Numbered from the stretch's first letter, positions 1 to 12,069 are shown. The stretch: 64,000 nucleotides of DNA from Aphelenchoides besseyi (GCA_024699855.1 JAMPIQ010000004.1:95735-159734), one strand, 5' to 3'. Notes: generated from the sequence alone by a model not told the origin. Numbers and translations: made by a program.

Positions 1-1464
1 CGAGTAATCCACCGACACAATCGGGCAGTCCAGATACTTTGCCCACAACCGTAAATATGTTTCGTGCGATTTTGACGATGTTGCTACATAACCTAAAAGA
101 ACGAACTCGCGTTTTTATATGTTTACCGCTTTTCCAACCTCCACCGTGGCAATGAAGCAATAGATTAGAGGAAAGTGGCTTCGTTGATTTTTTGGACGAC
201 TAAACATCTCAACGATCAGAAGCATTCAATCCACGTGACCTACCAATCCTTCACGACTTGTTGCCGACAGGATGCGCACTTGTATCGGAGCTGATGGTCC
301 ATGAGCACCCGGCTCAGGGATTTCAATTGACCGCCCATCTCTTCCATCCAATCGGATCGGACCGTCCATCGGAATCAGAACGACTTTGTTAATCTCCATC
401 GTTGGACAAAACAGTTTCGGCGGCGGGATTTCGGATAGATTCCAAAAGTCGCGGCAAAACTCCAGATCGGCTTCCCGAGTCACTTTGATGATTCGTCGAG
501 CACGTTCTTCAGGATTCAGAAAGTAGCGGCCGGAATGGAGCAACGAACTGAACGCCGCTGTTCCGCTTTCCCACGACAACGAGTAGGTGGCCAAAATGAT
601 TCCAATCACATTGAAGATCGACGTGACGCTCGGAGCAAACTAAAAGCCAAAAAGAAAAGCAATTTCAAAGACTTCGAACCTACGAACCTGAAAACCGAAT
701 GTACGACCATAGAAACAAGAAGCATCCAAGCCCTCGATTCCCTTCAGCATCCCATGATACAACGAGTAGTCGCAGTCAAGCGACGGGAACAACGAGTTCT
801 CGTCCAATGTTTCGGTCAAAAGCACGACCTGAACCAACGACTCGACATTTCGCTGTCGCTCTTTTCGAACTGACCTGTTGAAATGAAAGAGCGAAGAAGC
901 GAAGAATAGCAACGTAATTTTCCAGGTCTTTGCAGACGGTCGTCGATTGGAACAAAAGACTATTACGCGTTTCAGAGCACTTCTTCAGTTCAGCCACCAA
1001 ATGCAAGGCGACCATATCGCAAACGCAAATCAGTGACCTGAACAAACGGAATGGGAATCATTGCTAAAGCTTTCGATTACCGAAATCCATTTCCCGGTGT
1101 GTGTTCGTCGTAATCACATTTTCGTGCAGCCTCTTGCATCTTCAGCATCAAGTCTGAAATCAGAGATCTTTCGAATGGACGATGTCAACAGTTGTTACCG
1201 TTGATCATTTCGCTTGTCTCGTGGATTTCGCTGCAACATTCGGCGATTCGCTGATAGTACATGGATTTGGTTCGATTCGCATCGAAGTAGACGTGATTCT
1301 CGTCGGCCAGCTAAACACATGAAGTCATTTCGAACACGAAGAAATCAGATCACCAGTTTGAGCAAACGGAAAACTCCATCACGCTCCACGAGAATTCGCG
1401 GTCCGATTTCAACTTTGCGCGGAACGACCGTTGGAATGGCGTTGCGATGAGTTTCCGTTTGCAT
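1..1464 (-). CDS. LIPE: Hormone-sensitive lipase, copy A (5' part, runs off left edge)
   Basis: Cytosolic neutral lipase that hydrolyses diacylglycerol and cholesteryl esters. Eight exons read in phase: 1464-1354, 1310-1199, 1153-1081, 1037-875, 828-688, 639-244, 199-139 and 92-1, with short GT-AG introns. The translation follows the LIPE N-terminal domain: [29 protein letters not shown], then [10 protein letters not shown]. It enters the alpha/beta-hydrolase fold with the oxyanion-hole motif [14 protein letters not shown] near base 130. The nucleophile GDSAGGN, the acid and the histidine lie beyond the window edge. Start chosen at 1464 (MQTETHRN), about 240 bases from the AP-2 stop codon. 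No stop or frameshift was seen, unlike the two related copies near 50 and 54 kb. This is probably the functional gene. Confidence 0.88.
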
Positions 1465-1701
1465 CGAGTTGGCTGAAACACGCAAACGTATGATAAACCA
1501 TCGGATGTTCATGACACGCAATTGCATTCCGTTTCGACGGCTTCGAATATCGAACAGCAATCAGCAAGCATCTGTTTATTGGTATAAAAACATAATAAAA
1601 AGTTCAAATCAGCTAAAAACAATCACTAACGAGAATGAGATAAATAGTAACGTGGGTCGATTGAACTTGCGGCGAACAACAATGTGGCATTATGTAAAGG
1701 C

Positions 1702-3206
1702 TTAAGCGTTGGGACCGCCGGTCTGTTTCAGCCCACTCATATGACGAAAGATCGCTTTCAAAGCGGGAATTCCGAAGTTGTGCGTGGCCTACAAATCATG
1801 AATGAACGTTCAACTTAAGTTCGATTACCATGTTGAAATCCCGAAGTTTATCTTGTAAACTTTTCGGCAAGTCGCTGCTCATGTGTTCCTTGTCGAGGAT
1901 TTCGTACATTTCTTGGCAGGCGACTTCGAACAATATGTCGAAAACTGCAGACAGTCCATTGGGTCGAGATCGACATTCGCGTATTCTGCTGATCATCTGA
2001 GAATACATGAGACGATTGCGTCGACGGGAGCGACGCAATTCGCTTCGGACTTCATTGGTCGGAAATTGTTTAAACATAAACAATTTCAAATCGTCGGCCA
2101 TTTGCATGGCTTCAACTAAAAATGAAACGTGATTACGAGTTCGAATGTCGAACTAACCTTCGCAAAGAGGTATGAAGCAGTTCAGTTTCACGTTCACTCT
2201 CTGGCCGGCAGAAACCTCGACTCTGTATTCGGCCAACTTTTGCTTCAAAGCTCTTCCTGCATCTTGACCTTTGGCTCTAAATGGTCGGATTGAAGAATCG
2301 GTTTCGTGGTTTTGACTCACTTTCTGATGATGCCGTTGATGTACGAAATGTTCAAGGTCTCCGGGGCTGACAGACGGCGTTTGATCTCCGAAATTGTGAT
2401 TTGGTATTTTTTGTTTTCGTTCAACAATCCCAAACGACCCGGAATTTGAAACAAGACATCATCTTTGGTCTTGATGTTGTTGTTTTGCGAAGCCATTTGT
2501 TTTGGGGAATTTCCGAAAAGATCATTTGCAGTAGTTGATAAACCTAAATTGGGGGATAAGATTTCGCATTTAGTAGAAAGCATTCTAAAGCTTGTTTGTT
2601 GCGCATATCATGTGGCAAGTTTGTTGAGTCACTTTGTAATTTAAACCGAACATTGTTTACTTACTGTTGAGTGTCGATGAAGGATCCGTGTAAACGCCGC
2701 TGTCGAACGTGTTGTTTTGAGCGAAAAACGAAGTTGGTTGCATTGGGGCCGAAGACATTGGAAAGTTGGAGGATGGTAGTGAGTTGTTTGCGAGTTGTTG
2801 AGTTGACAGTTGCGGCTGATATGGAGGGTACGTGTGGCTGGGCCATTGGGTTCCAATTCCGTAATTCTGAAATTGAGAGTACATCAACTTGCTCTCATCT
2901 TCTAGATACCTCAAAGAATCCTGCTTGCGAGACCGGGATGAGCGGAAATGAAGGTTGGTAGTCTGTAAATGTGGTCATTAGCTAGAACGACCTTCAAAAC
3001 TTACGGCCGAGGTTTTGCGGTGTTGATTGAGTAACCGGTTGGAATGATTGCCGATTGTAAGAGTTCTCTGTTAGAACCGTTTGCTTCTGTACGATGTTCT
3101 CTTCATGATCAGCCGAATCACGAAGACGTTGGCAACTGTTCGCCAAGCCGGACGACGACGCGAACGGCGGGAGTCCGTCATTGTTGTCTCGGACGTTGCT
3201 GTTCAT
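1702..3206 (-). CDS. TFAP2: AP-2 family transcription factor, copy A
   Basis: Sequence-specific nuclear transcription factor that binds DNA as a dimer. Exons on the minus strand are approximately 3206-3005, 2962-2665, then one starting near 2550 with the basic region (IPGRLGLL, ISEIKRRLSAPETLN), one carrying KGQDAGRALKQKL and RVNVKLNCFIPLCE, the helix-span-helix exon near 2118-1830, and a last exon with ATHNFGIPALKAIF. The N-terminal part has a PPYQP motif like the AP-2 activation-domain PY motif, in a Gln/Ser/Pro-rich stretch. The helix-span-helix is divergent but aligns around RDFNM-ATHNFGIPAL, where vertebrate AP-2 has HFNL-THGFG. Exons 2 to 6 join in phase. The exon 1/exon 2 junction is off by one base in my reading, so that boundary is unsure. 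Confidence 0.82.
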
Positions 3207-4614
3207 TTTGGTGGCGTTTGGAATGAAACAGATGGACTGCAAATAAAAAGTTCACGATATAAGACGTGAGTCAGAGTTTTCGCGCCAACACGATTTTGGC
3301 ACTACAAACGTAAACGTCTCTGAGCCAACTCCAGAGAATAATCACCGACTGAACGACTTGTTCTGAGTGGCTTTGTTCGTTCAATACCCCAACCATTTCA
3401 CCACACCCTTATTTGTTTTTGAAGCCTTCAAATTTGGCTGTAAAACCCCACGCAGACCAATTAGAGATTGGATAACAACGTCAATCAGTTCAAGTACAGA
3501 TCAATTTGGCGGATGCAGGCTTGACCCGCGGGTACCTCTCATTCGTTTCCGCAGATCGGTCATTGACCTGACGGTTCGAATTCAAACCGAAAATGTCGAT
3601 CTTCGAATTAAGCACTAAGATTGAATATCAGAACGTGCGATGAGCAGCCACCTTCTATTACGTTAGATCGTAAACTCAGTAGGGTTTGTTTATGAGAGAG
3701 TACGAAAGACAATGATTAAAGCGAAACCGCATATTGAAGGCAATCAACTTAATGACAAGCCTGCGAACTCCCATAATTTCATAAATGCAAGATGCGCAGT
3801 GAACATCGAAGATAAGAACACTTATTTTTCAGTTGTTACCGGACCGATTTCCTACGCTTTTTGCGTTTTGTCCGGAATTAATAACTTCCCCACAATCCCC
3901 GCGCATCAAGAAAAAATCACGCCGACGAGCACAATTTGTAGCTGCTGGAACGGCTTCATGACGACCAAAACCGAAACGTCCACGAAAACGTCGCTGAACA
4001 GTCACCTGACTTTACGTTTTCACAAATCCAAGAACATGAAACGCTGTCAGTTCCGCTGTCCAATCCTTTTGACGACAAATTGGCATGAGTGGGTGTTAGT
4101 CGTCTCAACGACCAAAGGGCGTGTTGAAGACAGTAACCGATTGAGGGAGGAGGAAGAGCGCCGACAACAAGGTCATTGGCCCAGACTCCTACTTTCGAAA
4201 GAACAAAGGGCGCTGATTACGCAAATCAGCGAGTCGTTTAAATTTTGCCCTTACGACTTGTGATGCGACAATTGGTAGCGCCCATTGAAAGGCGCGCAAA
4301 AACAACAGTTTTCGCTAATCACCCACAGCAAACGCCGTCGGTGTTCGGTGGTTTCAAGATTTGAATTTTTGCTTGCCAGTCGAAAACAATGATTGCCGCG
4401 AAACATTGCTAACTGCCGTCTATTTTTGAACGTCAATCTGAAAAAGGGGCTTTTCATCGCCGACAATCGCAACACAAGAATTCGATTCTGTTGCTCTGAA
4501 ACGCCAGAGGCTCAGTTCTTCTCTTCGATTAACAAAGCGGTTGAAGTTGTGAATTTGATTTCTTTTACAATTCGCTGTGGTTTCGTTCGAAAAGTTTATT
4601 CATAGACAAAAAAA
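3185..4614. repeat. Block X, copy 1 (1.4 kb segmental duplication)
   Basis: This stretch recurs in the same orientation at 51351-52783 with only about one or two differences per 100 bases by eye. It begins in the first codons of the AP-2 gene and holds its 5' flank. A 183-codon open frame at 3712-4263 is broken in the other copy by a two-base insertion (AACACTTATT against AACACACTTATT), so I do not regard it as a gene. No other coding signal was recognised. Confidence 0.85.
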
Positions 4615-4621
4615 CTTGAAA

Positions 4622-5109
4622 ACATAACCAGTAGCTTTCATCAGGATCATCGTGTTCGGCCGAAGAAGTTGAAGGCGGTTCGGGATCGCTCAGGGCCGCG
4701 TAAGCTGCGTGAAGTGCTTTAACTCCAAAATTGTGGGTAGCCTGAAAATAGAAGATTGGCCATCATATCGAGCGTAACCAACCAAATTGAAAGCGTGAAG
4801 TTGATGTTGTAAATCTGGCAGTAACGGCGTCCGATCCATGAAATCGTCCGGATCCCCGTAACCCATCTCGAGTAATTATCGATCGCATTCGAGTTCGAGC
4901 ACCTCAGCGGCACAACCGAACATCGCTATCATAAGGTCACCGATTGCGTCGGCCATCTGATCAATTTTGTATTTGACTGAACTCGAATCGTTCATTTCTG
5001 TAGTTACAAGTCTGACGACATTCTGAGTAGAGAATGAAAGTCGATCAAGACGAGTAATAGACATCCTCAGGCTTATGAATATGATTGGAATTTGCGGCCA
5101 TGTCTTCAA
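4622..5109 (-). pseudogene. AP-2 remnant, copy B (helix-span-helix only)
   Basis: The two final AP-2 exons can be read on the minus strand. One carries TPLLPDLQHQLHAFNL, followed by an intron of about 40 bases ending TTTTCAG and the last exon with ATHNFGVKALHAAYAALSD. This is closer to the usual AP-2 helix-span-helix than copy A. Upstream in the same frame is MADAIGDLMIAMFG and then an in-frame TAA at 4878-4876, between ELECDR and LLEMGYGD. No basic DNA-binding region or activation domain is present before it. I call it a relic; an alternative splice that avoids the TAA is possible but not evident. Confidence 0.6.
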
Positions 5110-5473
5110 TTCACAAGTTTACGTGTATTCCAAGGACAATTCTAAAACTTTTGTTTCATTTAGCACGTTGAGCGTAAGACCACCCGAATCGTTTGATTGA
5201 CGACGTTAACTGGACTTACGGTCCATTCGTCTTCCTGAGGTGAAAAGAGAAAGTTTTATGTGCCGATCGAAACGCAACGGTTGTTTTCATGCCGTTTTTT
5301 GTGTGTGAGGATCTTCACCTCGAAAGTTTGACGAAGCGAAATGTCAATCCGTTTTATTGCCATTCTGACAATGCGCGTCGGAAGACCACACGTGAGAAGT
5401 AATTCGAATTTCTCGGTGTCAGTTTTCGGTGTTCGTGTTTTACGATCACTCGCCACTACCGTACTTCTCAGAG
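5110..5473. other. Intergenic, no feature recognised
   Basis: About 360 bases between the AP-2 remnant and the start of the secreted-protein gene. It should include the promoter and 5' leader of the latter. No coding or RNA signal was seen. Confidence 0.4.
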
Positions 5474-6119
5474 ATGATCTTTAAATGTGTTCTTTTTTGT
5501 CTTCTTGCATTCGTCTTTGCTTCTTTCACTCTCGATTTGACTATCGATGGTCAAGAGTTGAGTGAAGGAATGAAGAGATCTAACGAACAAGTGGCCGTCG
5601 AAGAATGTTGTGCCGCCAAATACCACGAGTGTTGCATTGATGCTATTGAGTATTATCGACCGCTCAATTGTTTGAGCAATCGGTTGGCTACGTGGAGAAT
5701 GGCCGATTGTCTACATCGGCATCTGTTCAACGATTCAACAACTGCGGACTCACAATCCAAGTTGATGCCCGTGAGCAGTAAGAACACAATTGTGGTTACC
5801 TTGTGATTGTTTTGTTTTAGAAATTGCTTGTTGCGACACGTTCACGCAGAACTTCAACGATCCGCAAGACGTTTGCAAGCAGAAATGCACGGATTCAATC
5901 TTGAGTCCAGGTCAAAGCTTCTCACACAAAATGTTCTTAATCCAGAACTGCAAACGAAACAATCAGCTGTTCGACGTAAGTTCATTCACTCGCTGACATG
6001 ATTCCCGTTTTTAGTGCTTTGAAAAGTGCGTCGATTCGGAGGACAACGAAGTGCAGTTTGAATGTGGAATTGAGTATCGTCTTAAACCGGGTGAGGTCTA
6101 TATTGGCGAGGAGTATTAG
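5474..6119 (+). CDS. Secreted cysteine-rich protein (DB-module-like spacing)
   Basis: Three exons, 5474-5777, 5821-5975 and 6015-6119, join in phase and give about 188 residues. The start MIFKCVLFCLLAFVFASF is a clear signal peptide. The mature part has two adjacent-cysteine motifs (EECCAAKYHECC and KIACCDTF), followed by DVCKQKC, IQNCKRNN and CFEKC. The pattern CC...CxxxC...C...CxxxC resembles the nematode DB module, which is found in secreted or surface proteins of unknown function. That assignment rests on spacing alone. It ends GEVYIGEEY. No catalytic motif is present. Confidence 0.72.
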
Positions 6120-6465
6120 CCCAAACATCTTCGTATCTCAATCACCATATTTTACAAGTATCCAAAGATACCCGCTTGTTTAGACGTTAGCACGCTCTTC
6201 TAATCCAGTTGTTATCAAATTTTGTTGATTACGAGCTCTCTAAGTACCTTCCCACTGATAACTCACTTACTCATTAAATATTAAGCAATAAACTGAGATA
6301 TTGCATCGAAACTAACTCATTTCTATCAAAGAAATGGTATGATCCAAAAGCGATGGAAACAACCATGAACCCTCTATGTTGATATAATTTGACTGTCAGT
6401 TAAGAAGGTGCGTTCTTTGAATACAAGATTTGGGTCACAGTTTATTCGATCGTTTGGTAAAGGGG

Positions 6466-7675
6466 TTACTTCTTGAAAACATCTTCGCCGATTCCCGCCA
6501 GAGTTTGGTATTGTGGATCTTTGGCATCGGCCTTCTCGATCTTCGGTGGCGGTTTGAAATCCTGCTTCACTGGAGTTTTCTTGTCCTTTGCATTTTCTTT
6601 GCCAGCGAAAAGCTCGTCGTTGTTGAGCCCAACGAGGGTCTAAAGAACGACTAGAGTCACTGGAACTCCTTGACTCACTTGGTATTGGGGATCCTTTGCA
6701 TCGGCTTTGCCGAATTGTTGTGGTGCTTTAATCTGCATTTTCTTTTTGTTTTCGCCAAAAAGATCGTCGTTGTTCAAACCAGCCAACGTCTGAAGTGGAA
6801 CTGTGAGTTGAAGCAGATCCACTTTACCTGATACTGTGGATCTTTGGCATCGACCTTCTTTCCTTTCTCTTGCGGTGCCGTGATCTTGACTTGATCGGCC
6901 TTGTTGCCGCCGAAGATATCGTTGTTCAGTCCCATCAACGTTTGATATTGCGGATCTTTGGCGTCCGCTTTACCCAGTTTTTCCGGACGTTTGAAATTGT
7001 CGGGTTTTGGCGGTGGAATCGGTTCTTCAGCCGCCAGTTCTGGTGGCGCTTGATCCGGAGCCGAAGTTCCAACAGGTGCTCGTTGTTCCTCCTTCTTTGA
7101 CTTTTCCTTCAACTTTTGTTGTTGTGGAGCAGCGACACCAAGCACCTGAAAGATCGAGAAACATAAGATGAGAATCCGGTTTCTGACCTCTTCCTCCGTC
7201 ACATCTTCGACACACGCAAAGTTCATGCACGTCTCAGCAACAGGTTGTTTTGGTGGAACAAAGAGCGGAACTCCGCCCGGACGATTCATACGAACATTCG
7301 ATTGAGCACCGGCCATGTAAGCAAACTGAAAACCCTCAGATCAGTTCACTTAAAACATCAACTTCGCGGAGCGCGAAACGTGACAGCTCGGTCTCTCGTT
7401 CATCTTCCATGTCCCGCAAACTGAATCCCGCAATTGTTGACATGAAACGAAGGACCAATTTGGGCAAAGAACGCGACTCAATAGCATGTGCTGCAGAGCT
7501 CAGTTTGTTTGCCCACAACTTGTAACGACGATTCAACTGAAACACAAACTTGTTCTCGAGCTTATCGTCTTACCGAAACGATACGAAACAGAAGTGACCA
7601 TACGAAGACATTGGCAGCAAAAGAGACTACAACGTAAATTCCAATGACAACGAGAAGAATAATCTCGTCGATCAT
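6466..7675 (-). CDS. Membrane-anchored protein with [10 protein letters not shown] repeats
   Basis: Family not recognised. The first exon starts at 7675 ([19 protein letters not shown]) and encodes one N-terminal membrane helix of about 25 residues. A basic/charged stretch follows ([12 protein letters not shown] ... [14 protein letters not shown]), then a cytosolic-type segment [20 protein letters not shown] and a proline/glutamate-rich region ([17 protein letters not shown]). The C-terminal part repeats a unit of about 30-35 residues four times: [12 protein letters not shown](M/A/V)GLNNDxxFxG followed by a Lys-rich linker. Introns fall after DPQYQ at several unit boundaries, so the repeats probably arose by exon duplication. 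It ends GEDVFKK. The intron before MAGAQS would be only 31-37 bases. Confidence 0.7.
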
Positions 7676-7876
7676 CTCAAAAAACAAAATCGCCCTCTTG
7701 AGCGACTTCTTAATCCACAGAATGGTGTTTTACATATTCGAAGCTTGAGAATTTGAATAAGCAAATTTCACTGTTTCTGTGTATAAAGGATCGCGCATTG
7801 ATGAGGTTGCTCATTCATTCGGTGCTTCGACGCCTCTTCTACTCCTAGTCTTCTCCATCACCCAGTTCGATCCACG

Positions 7877-8421
7877 ATGGCAATTGGTAATGGAATGGCG
7901 ATGAAACGCCTTCAACGCGTGAGTTTTTTTCATCTCCTCTGATTTGATAGATTCGTTTTCAGGAGCTACGGATGATGAAGCGCGACATGCCATCAGGAGT
8001 TACGGCTGAACCAACCGACGGCAATCTTTTCAAATGGCACGCAACAATCGAAGGACCAGCAAACTCGCCGTTTGCAAACGGAATCTTCCATTTGGAAATG
8101 GTCTTCACGGATGCCTATCCAATCAAAGCACCACAGGTCCGCTTCATCACACGCGTTTACCATCCTAATATCAGCGACGACGGTTCAATTTGTTTGGATA
8201 TTTTGAAAAAGGAGTGGTCGCTTGCATTGACGATTCGAACAGGTTCGTTTCTTCTCAAATCTTCTGATCAGTTTTCAGTTCTTTTGTCCATTCAATCCTT
8301 GCTATGCGATCCCAATGCAGGCGATCCGTTGAATGGTCATGTGGCAAACGTCTACAAAACGAACCGAAGACAATACAATGAAACTGCCAAGGAATGGACT
8401 GAGAAGTATGCCAAAAAGTGA
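7877..8421 (+). CDS. UBE2D: Ubiquitin-conjugating enzyme E2, UBE2D-like
   Basis: Carries activated ubiquitin as a thioester and passes it to substrates with RING E3 ligases. Exons 7877-7918, 7963-8242 and 8279-8421 join in phase. The UBC fold is complete: ELRMMKRDMP helix, GPANSPFANGIF, YHPNI with the HPN motif, SICLDIL with the active-site cysteine, VLLSIQSLLCDPN, and the C-terminal EWTEKYAKK. It matches the UBE2D (let-70) class in length and end but is divergent, for example KEWSLALTIRT where the family has SQWSPALTIS. The start could be 7877 (MAIGNGMAMKRLQR) or 7895 (MAMKRLQR); the second fits the family start MALKRIQ better. Confidence 0.9.
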
Positions 8422-8545
8422 TCCAATTGATTCAATCCATTAATTTCTTTTTATGTCCGATTTCTTGAGAATAAACTTGAGATGGACTAAAGAACTTGCT
8501 CGATATCTAATTTGGAAAAAAGAATCAAAGGTGGTAAAAAGTTAC

Positions 8546-8617
8546 TGGAGATATGGGGAATTGAACCCCAGCCCTCTCGCATGCTAAGCGAGCGCTCTAC
8601 CACTGAGCTATATCCCC
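8546..8617 (-). tRNA. tRNA-Ala (anticodon AGC)
   Basis: On the minus strand the sequence starts GGGGATATAGCTCAGTGG (A box) and carries GGTTCAATTCC (B box). Acceptor stem GGGGATA pairs with TATCTCC with one G-U. The anticodon loop CTTAGCATG gives AGC, which reads Ala codons. There is no intron and all four arms can be drawn. Confidence 0.95.
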
Positions 8618-10145
8618 GCACACCAACCGGCCAGTTCACTCGAGTGTCATTGAACGAACAGCAAAAGCGAAGAAATGCTTCTGCAGAACTTCAAAGAACC
8701 GTCGAAATGAAAATTCTTTTTGTTTTTGCAGACTGCAATAGTTGGGAGTGTTTTTCGCACTAACTTGCGATTGAAGGTTCTTTATGTTGTCAAAACACGA
8801 AGATAAGAATAAGCAATGTCATAGGGGGCATTATTGACGTGATGAATACAAAGATGTTGTGACGACTTAAGATACAAACAAAAACCAGATAATGAAAACA
8901 GAAGGTTAGATTATTTTTGTTTGTTTATTGACTTCATGGTCAGTTTACTTTCGTGTTTTCGATACCCGTGGTTCGGCAGATTTTTTCGAAAACAATTCAA
9001 TGGAACAACGCTTGTCCGATGGGCGTGAGATGTACTTCGTTTTGACATACTGGCTGAACGACGGTCCTTGTAGTGCGCAGATGAAGAGGAAGTGTTTGCC
9101 GTCTTCAATCATAATTCAAACATAATTTCGGCTTGAACGGTGATAGTTATACTGTAGGCTGCGTACGGTCTTTGACTATTTGTTCCACCCACCGAATTTG
9201 CCCTTTTTATCTTTACGAATAAATTTTGATGAGCAGTGAAATCAGACATTTTTTGATCACCATTTCAACGAAACAATCATTTCTATTAAGGTCTTAGTTG
9301 GACCTTTTCTATTAGACCACCCGCATTTCTCACACAACAGACGTCGAATCGATTAACATTTTTAGAACAAATTCGCGTCTTTGTTCACAAAAGAAATTGA
9401 GCAATCACGAGTATTTCTCAAAAGCCATAAAATCATGTAATTGATCGGTCAACGACTTGCGACCTCATCTTTCAGAAGTCCTGTTAATGTTCAATGGTCG
9501 ACAACAAGCTTCCGGTCGATTGCGAGCCGTTTGGAAGGTGCAAAGTCGCGAAATTGACCTTTACAGAAGGGTAATCAAAACTTGCAAACGAACACAATTT
9601 CTTGAAAGGTCAATCAAAAAACAACGTGGGTGGTCTATCAGAGGGAAGGAAAGTTTAGAGTTTAACGTCCCGTCTAAGTACAAGCGGAAAAGTGCACGTC
9701 TAATTGGTGTAAAATTATGGTGTTCGATTCAGAAAAAGGGAGATAGCGTAACTGATTAACCAAACAAAATTGTCACCTGATTTCATTGATCGAGACAAAA
9801 ATCTAACGATAGGTGCGTAACTGGAAAACGAACGTCGTAAGACCCCACACGACGATTGTAAAAGCGAATTTTTATCAGACCTATGAAGAGACGGTCAAAA
9901 AACATAAACGAGTGATAAATGTTATTACACACCTGAGTTCTTTACGTTACACTGTCTACGACACTCCGATGTACTTAAACATACAAAAAAACTCCGATCA
10001 AGAATCTTCTACAAGAGGCGTGGCCAAGAAATTCCGAAACGAATATAAATAGGAGCTAATGGACCTTAAACCTCGAAGCTGGACTTTTCGTGGCTAATTG
10101 ACTGACCGACTGTTTTCAACTAACATTACTGTACTTCCAGATTGT
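8618..10145. other. Intergenic, nothing recognised
   Basis: About 1.5 kb between the tRNA gene and the desaturase. Both strands are AT-rich with only short, unrelated open frames, none with splice-supported continuation or family resemblance. A splice-acceptor-like ACTTCCAG lies just before the desaturase ATG, so a 5' non-coding exon may sit here. Confidence 0.4.
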
Positions 10146-11579
10146 ATGTCAAGAGCAGACTTGGTGTCTAAAATGGCCGTACCATTTAATTGCAAGTCGA
10201 CCGTTACCGATTACAATGGTGTTCTCGATCAAAAGCTGCGAAAGACCGGTGTTTTTCGTGTGAAACAAATGGAACTGGAAAAGAAAGTTTCGAACAGTTT
10301 GGCCGAGGATGAAGTTCTTTCGACTGAAATGGAGACTTTGCGAGCGGAATACAATACACAACCGAACTTTCCGACTTTATCTCAAATCCGCAACTGCATT
10401 CCGCTTCATTGCTTTGAACGTCCGGTAACCAAGTCGATTGCTTACGTGGTATTCGATTATGCTGTTATTGCCGCTTTCTACTACAATGTTTCATATTTTG
10501 AACTTGCTGGAATGGGTGGTCTATTTCTATGGTAATTTTTGCTGTGAACAGTCAGAATATAACCGTTGGCTTTTAGGTATTGCTTAACGGGTCTATTTAT
10601 GGCTTCAGTGTTTGTAATTGGGCACGATTGCGGACATGGTGCTTTTTCGCGTCATCGAATTGTAAACGACATCTTTGGACACATCTGCTTTGCTCCGATT
10701 CTTGCACCGTATTACGGTTGGCAGAGAACTCACAGACAACATCATCAGTATACAACGCATCTCGGTAAGAACTTTGAATAAGAGATTATCACAACGAATG
10801 TTCTAGAGAAAGATACAAGTCATCCTTGGGTCACCGAAAGCGACTATAACAGCAGAAACTTTTTTGTTCGACATTTTTGTAAACTGCCGTTCAGTGGCTT
10901 CTTCAGATGGGATCCAATTTACACGGTAAATAGCACGTAATAACATCGTATAAACAGTTGTTTTAGGTCTTAGGTTTACCCGACGGTTCACATTTTTGGC
11001 CCTACTCACGCATCTTTAAAACAAAACGTGATCAAATCGAATGTGTTATTAGTGGGATTGCATGTTTAATTTGCATTCTCGCTGTTTTCCACATGTGCAA
11101 TTACGAGGCTTACACGTTTTTCAAATACTATTATGTAACCATCCATTTTCAAGGTAGTTCGTTGAAACCAAAACACTTTCATTCTCTGGGTTTTAGGTTT
11201 TATTATCATTGCGGTTACATATATGCAACACGATCACGAAGAAGTCCAAGTTTATGACAAAGACACGTGGAGTTATGTCAAAGGTCAAAGTGAAACAATC
11301 GACAGAGTATTTGGATTTGGGTTGGATTGGATCCTGCATCATGCCACTGATGGACACGTTGCACATCATTATGGAAACAAGATTCCGCATTATCACTTAA
11401 TTGAGGCCACTCAACATATTGAACGATTTCTGGCTAAATATCCGGGTTTATACAAAACCAAACCGGCACCTTTTTCTTTTCTCGAATTCTGCTGGTTGAA
11501 CGTTAAATTAGATTGTTTAAAAGAAAAGGCTCCGGGTATATGGAAATATCGATGCTCTAAAGATTTCGTTAAAAAATAA
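10146..11579 (+). CDS. Methyl-end (omega-3/omega-6) fatty acid desaturase
   Basis: Membrane di-iron desaturase of the ER that inserts a double bond toward the methyl end of fatty acyl chains, as nematode FAT-1/FAT-2 do. Exons 10146-10531, 10577-10765, 10807-10925, 10967-11153 and 11197-11579 join in phase to give about 420 residues. All three histidine boxes are intact: HDCGH, HRQHH and HVAHH (followed by YGNKIPHYHLIEAT). Family signatures include IPLHCFERP before the first helix, HLEKDTSHPWVTE, and YMQHDHEEVQVYD with KGQSETIDR. Membrane segments lie around FDYAVIAAFYYNVSYF and IACLICILAVF. Whether it acts at the omega-3 or omega-6 position cannot be told from sequence. Confidence 0.92.
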
Positions 11580-12069
11580 ACTTCTAGCAACTTTTGTTTA
11601 TCTACTCAATAGACCTTAAGTACAATAGAAGCTGTTCTATAACAACAAAGCAAAGTTTAACTGTTTAAAACTGTCTTTTCATCTACAAAGTTTTTTTGAT
11701 CTCTTCGAACAATATAACAGTAAACATTAACCGACATAACTACTCGCACTCATCTAAACTCACTGCTAAGTTCCTGTAAATACTAATTCCAAACACTTTG
11801 ATTCTAAAGCATCTAAACTGCTAAAACCATTTTGTTGTCCTTTCACTCTTTTACGATCTTTCGTGCGTTCAACAAGATGCTCACCTTCTTAATCTATTCA
11901 AGTCAATGACTTTGTTTGTTTTCCTCCAGTTTCACATCTTTAGTTTATCGATAAAATAGGAGATTTATTTTGGTAACAACATTTGAACAACGACTTAAGT
12001 AGAAAACGTTTAAGTACTGTAAAAATTTTTACACGTATTTGATTGAATGGAACCCATAAATCGAACAGG
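11580..12069. other. Convergent 3' flanks of desaturase and Axin genes
   Basis: About 490 AT-rich bases between two stop codons facing each other. Presumably both 3' UTRs. No other feature seen. Confidence 0.45.

Noticed and set aside
3560..3585. GGTTCGAATTC resembling a tRNA B box
   Set aside because: No A box at the right distance and no cloverleaf can be drawn. The 3' part is a chance palindrome around GAATTC.
3712..4263. 183-codon open frame in block X starting MIKAKPHIEGN
   Set aside because: The second copy of block X has a two-base insertion that breaks it, although the DNA is otherwise nearly identical. No domain and no splice pattern.
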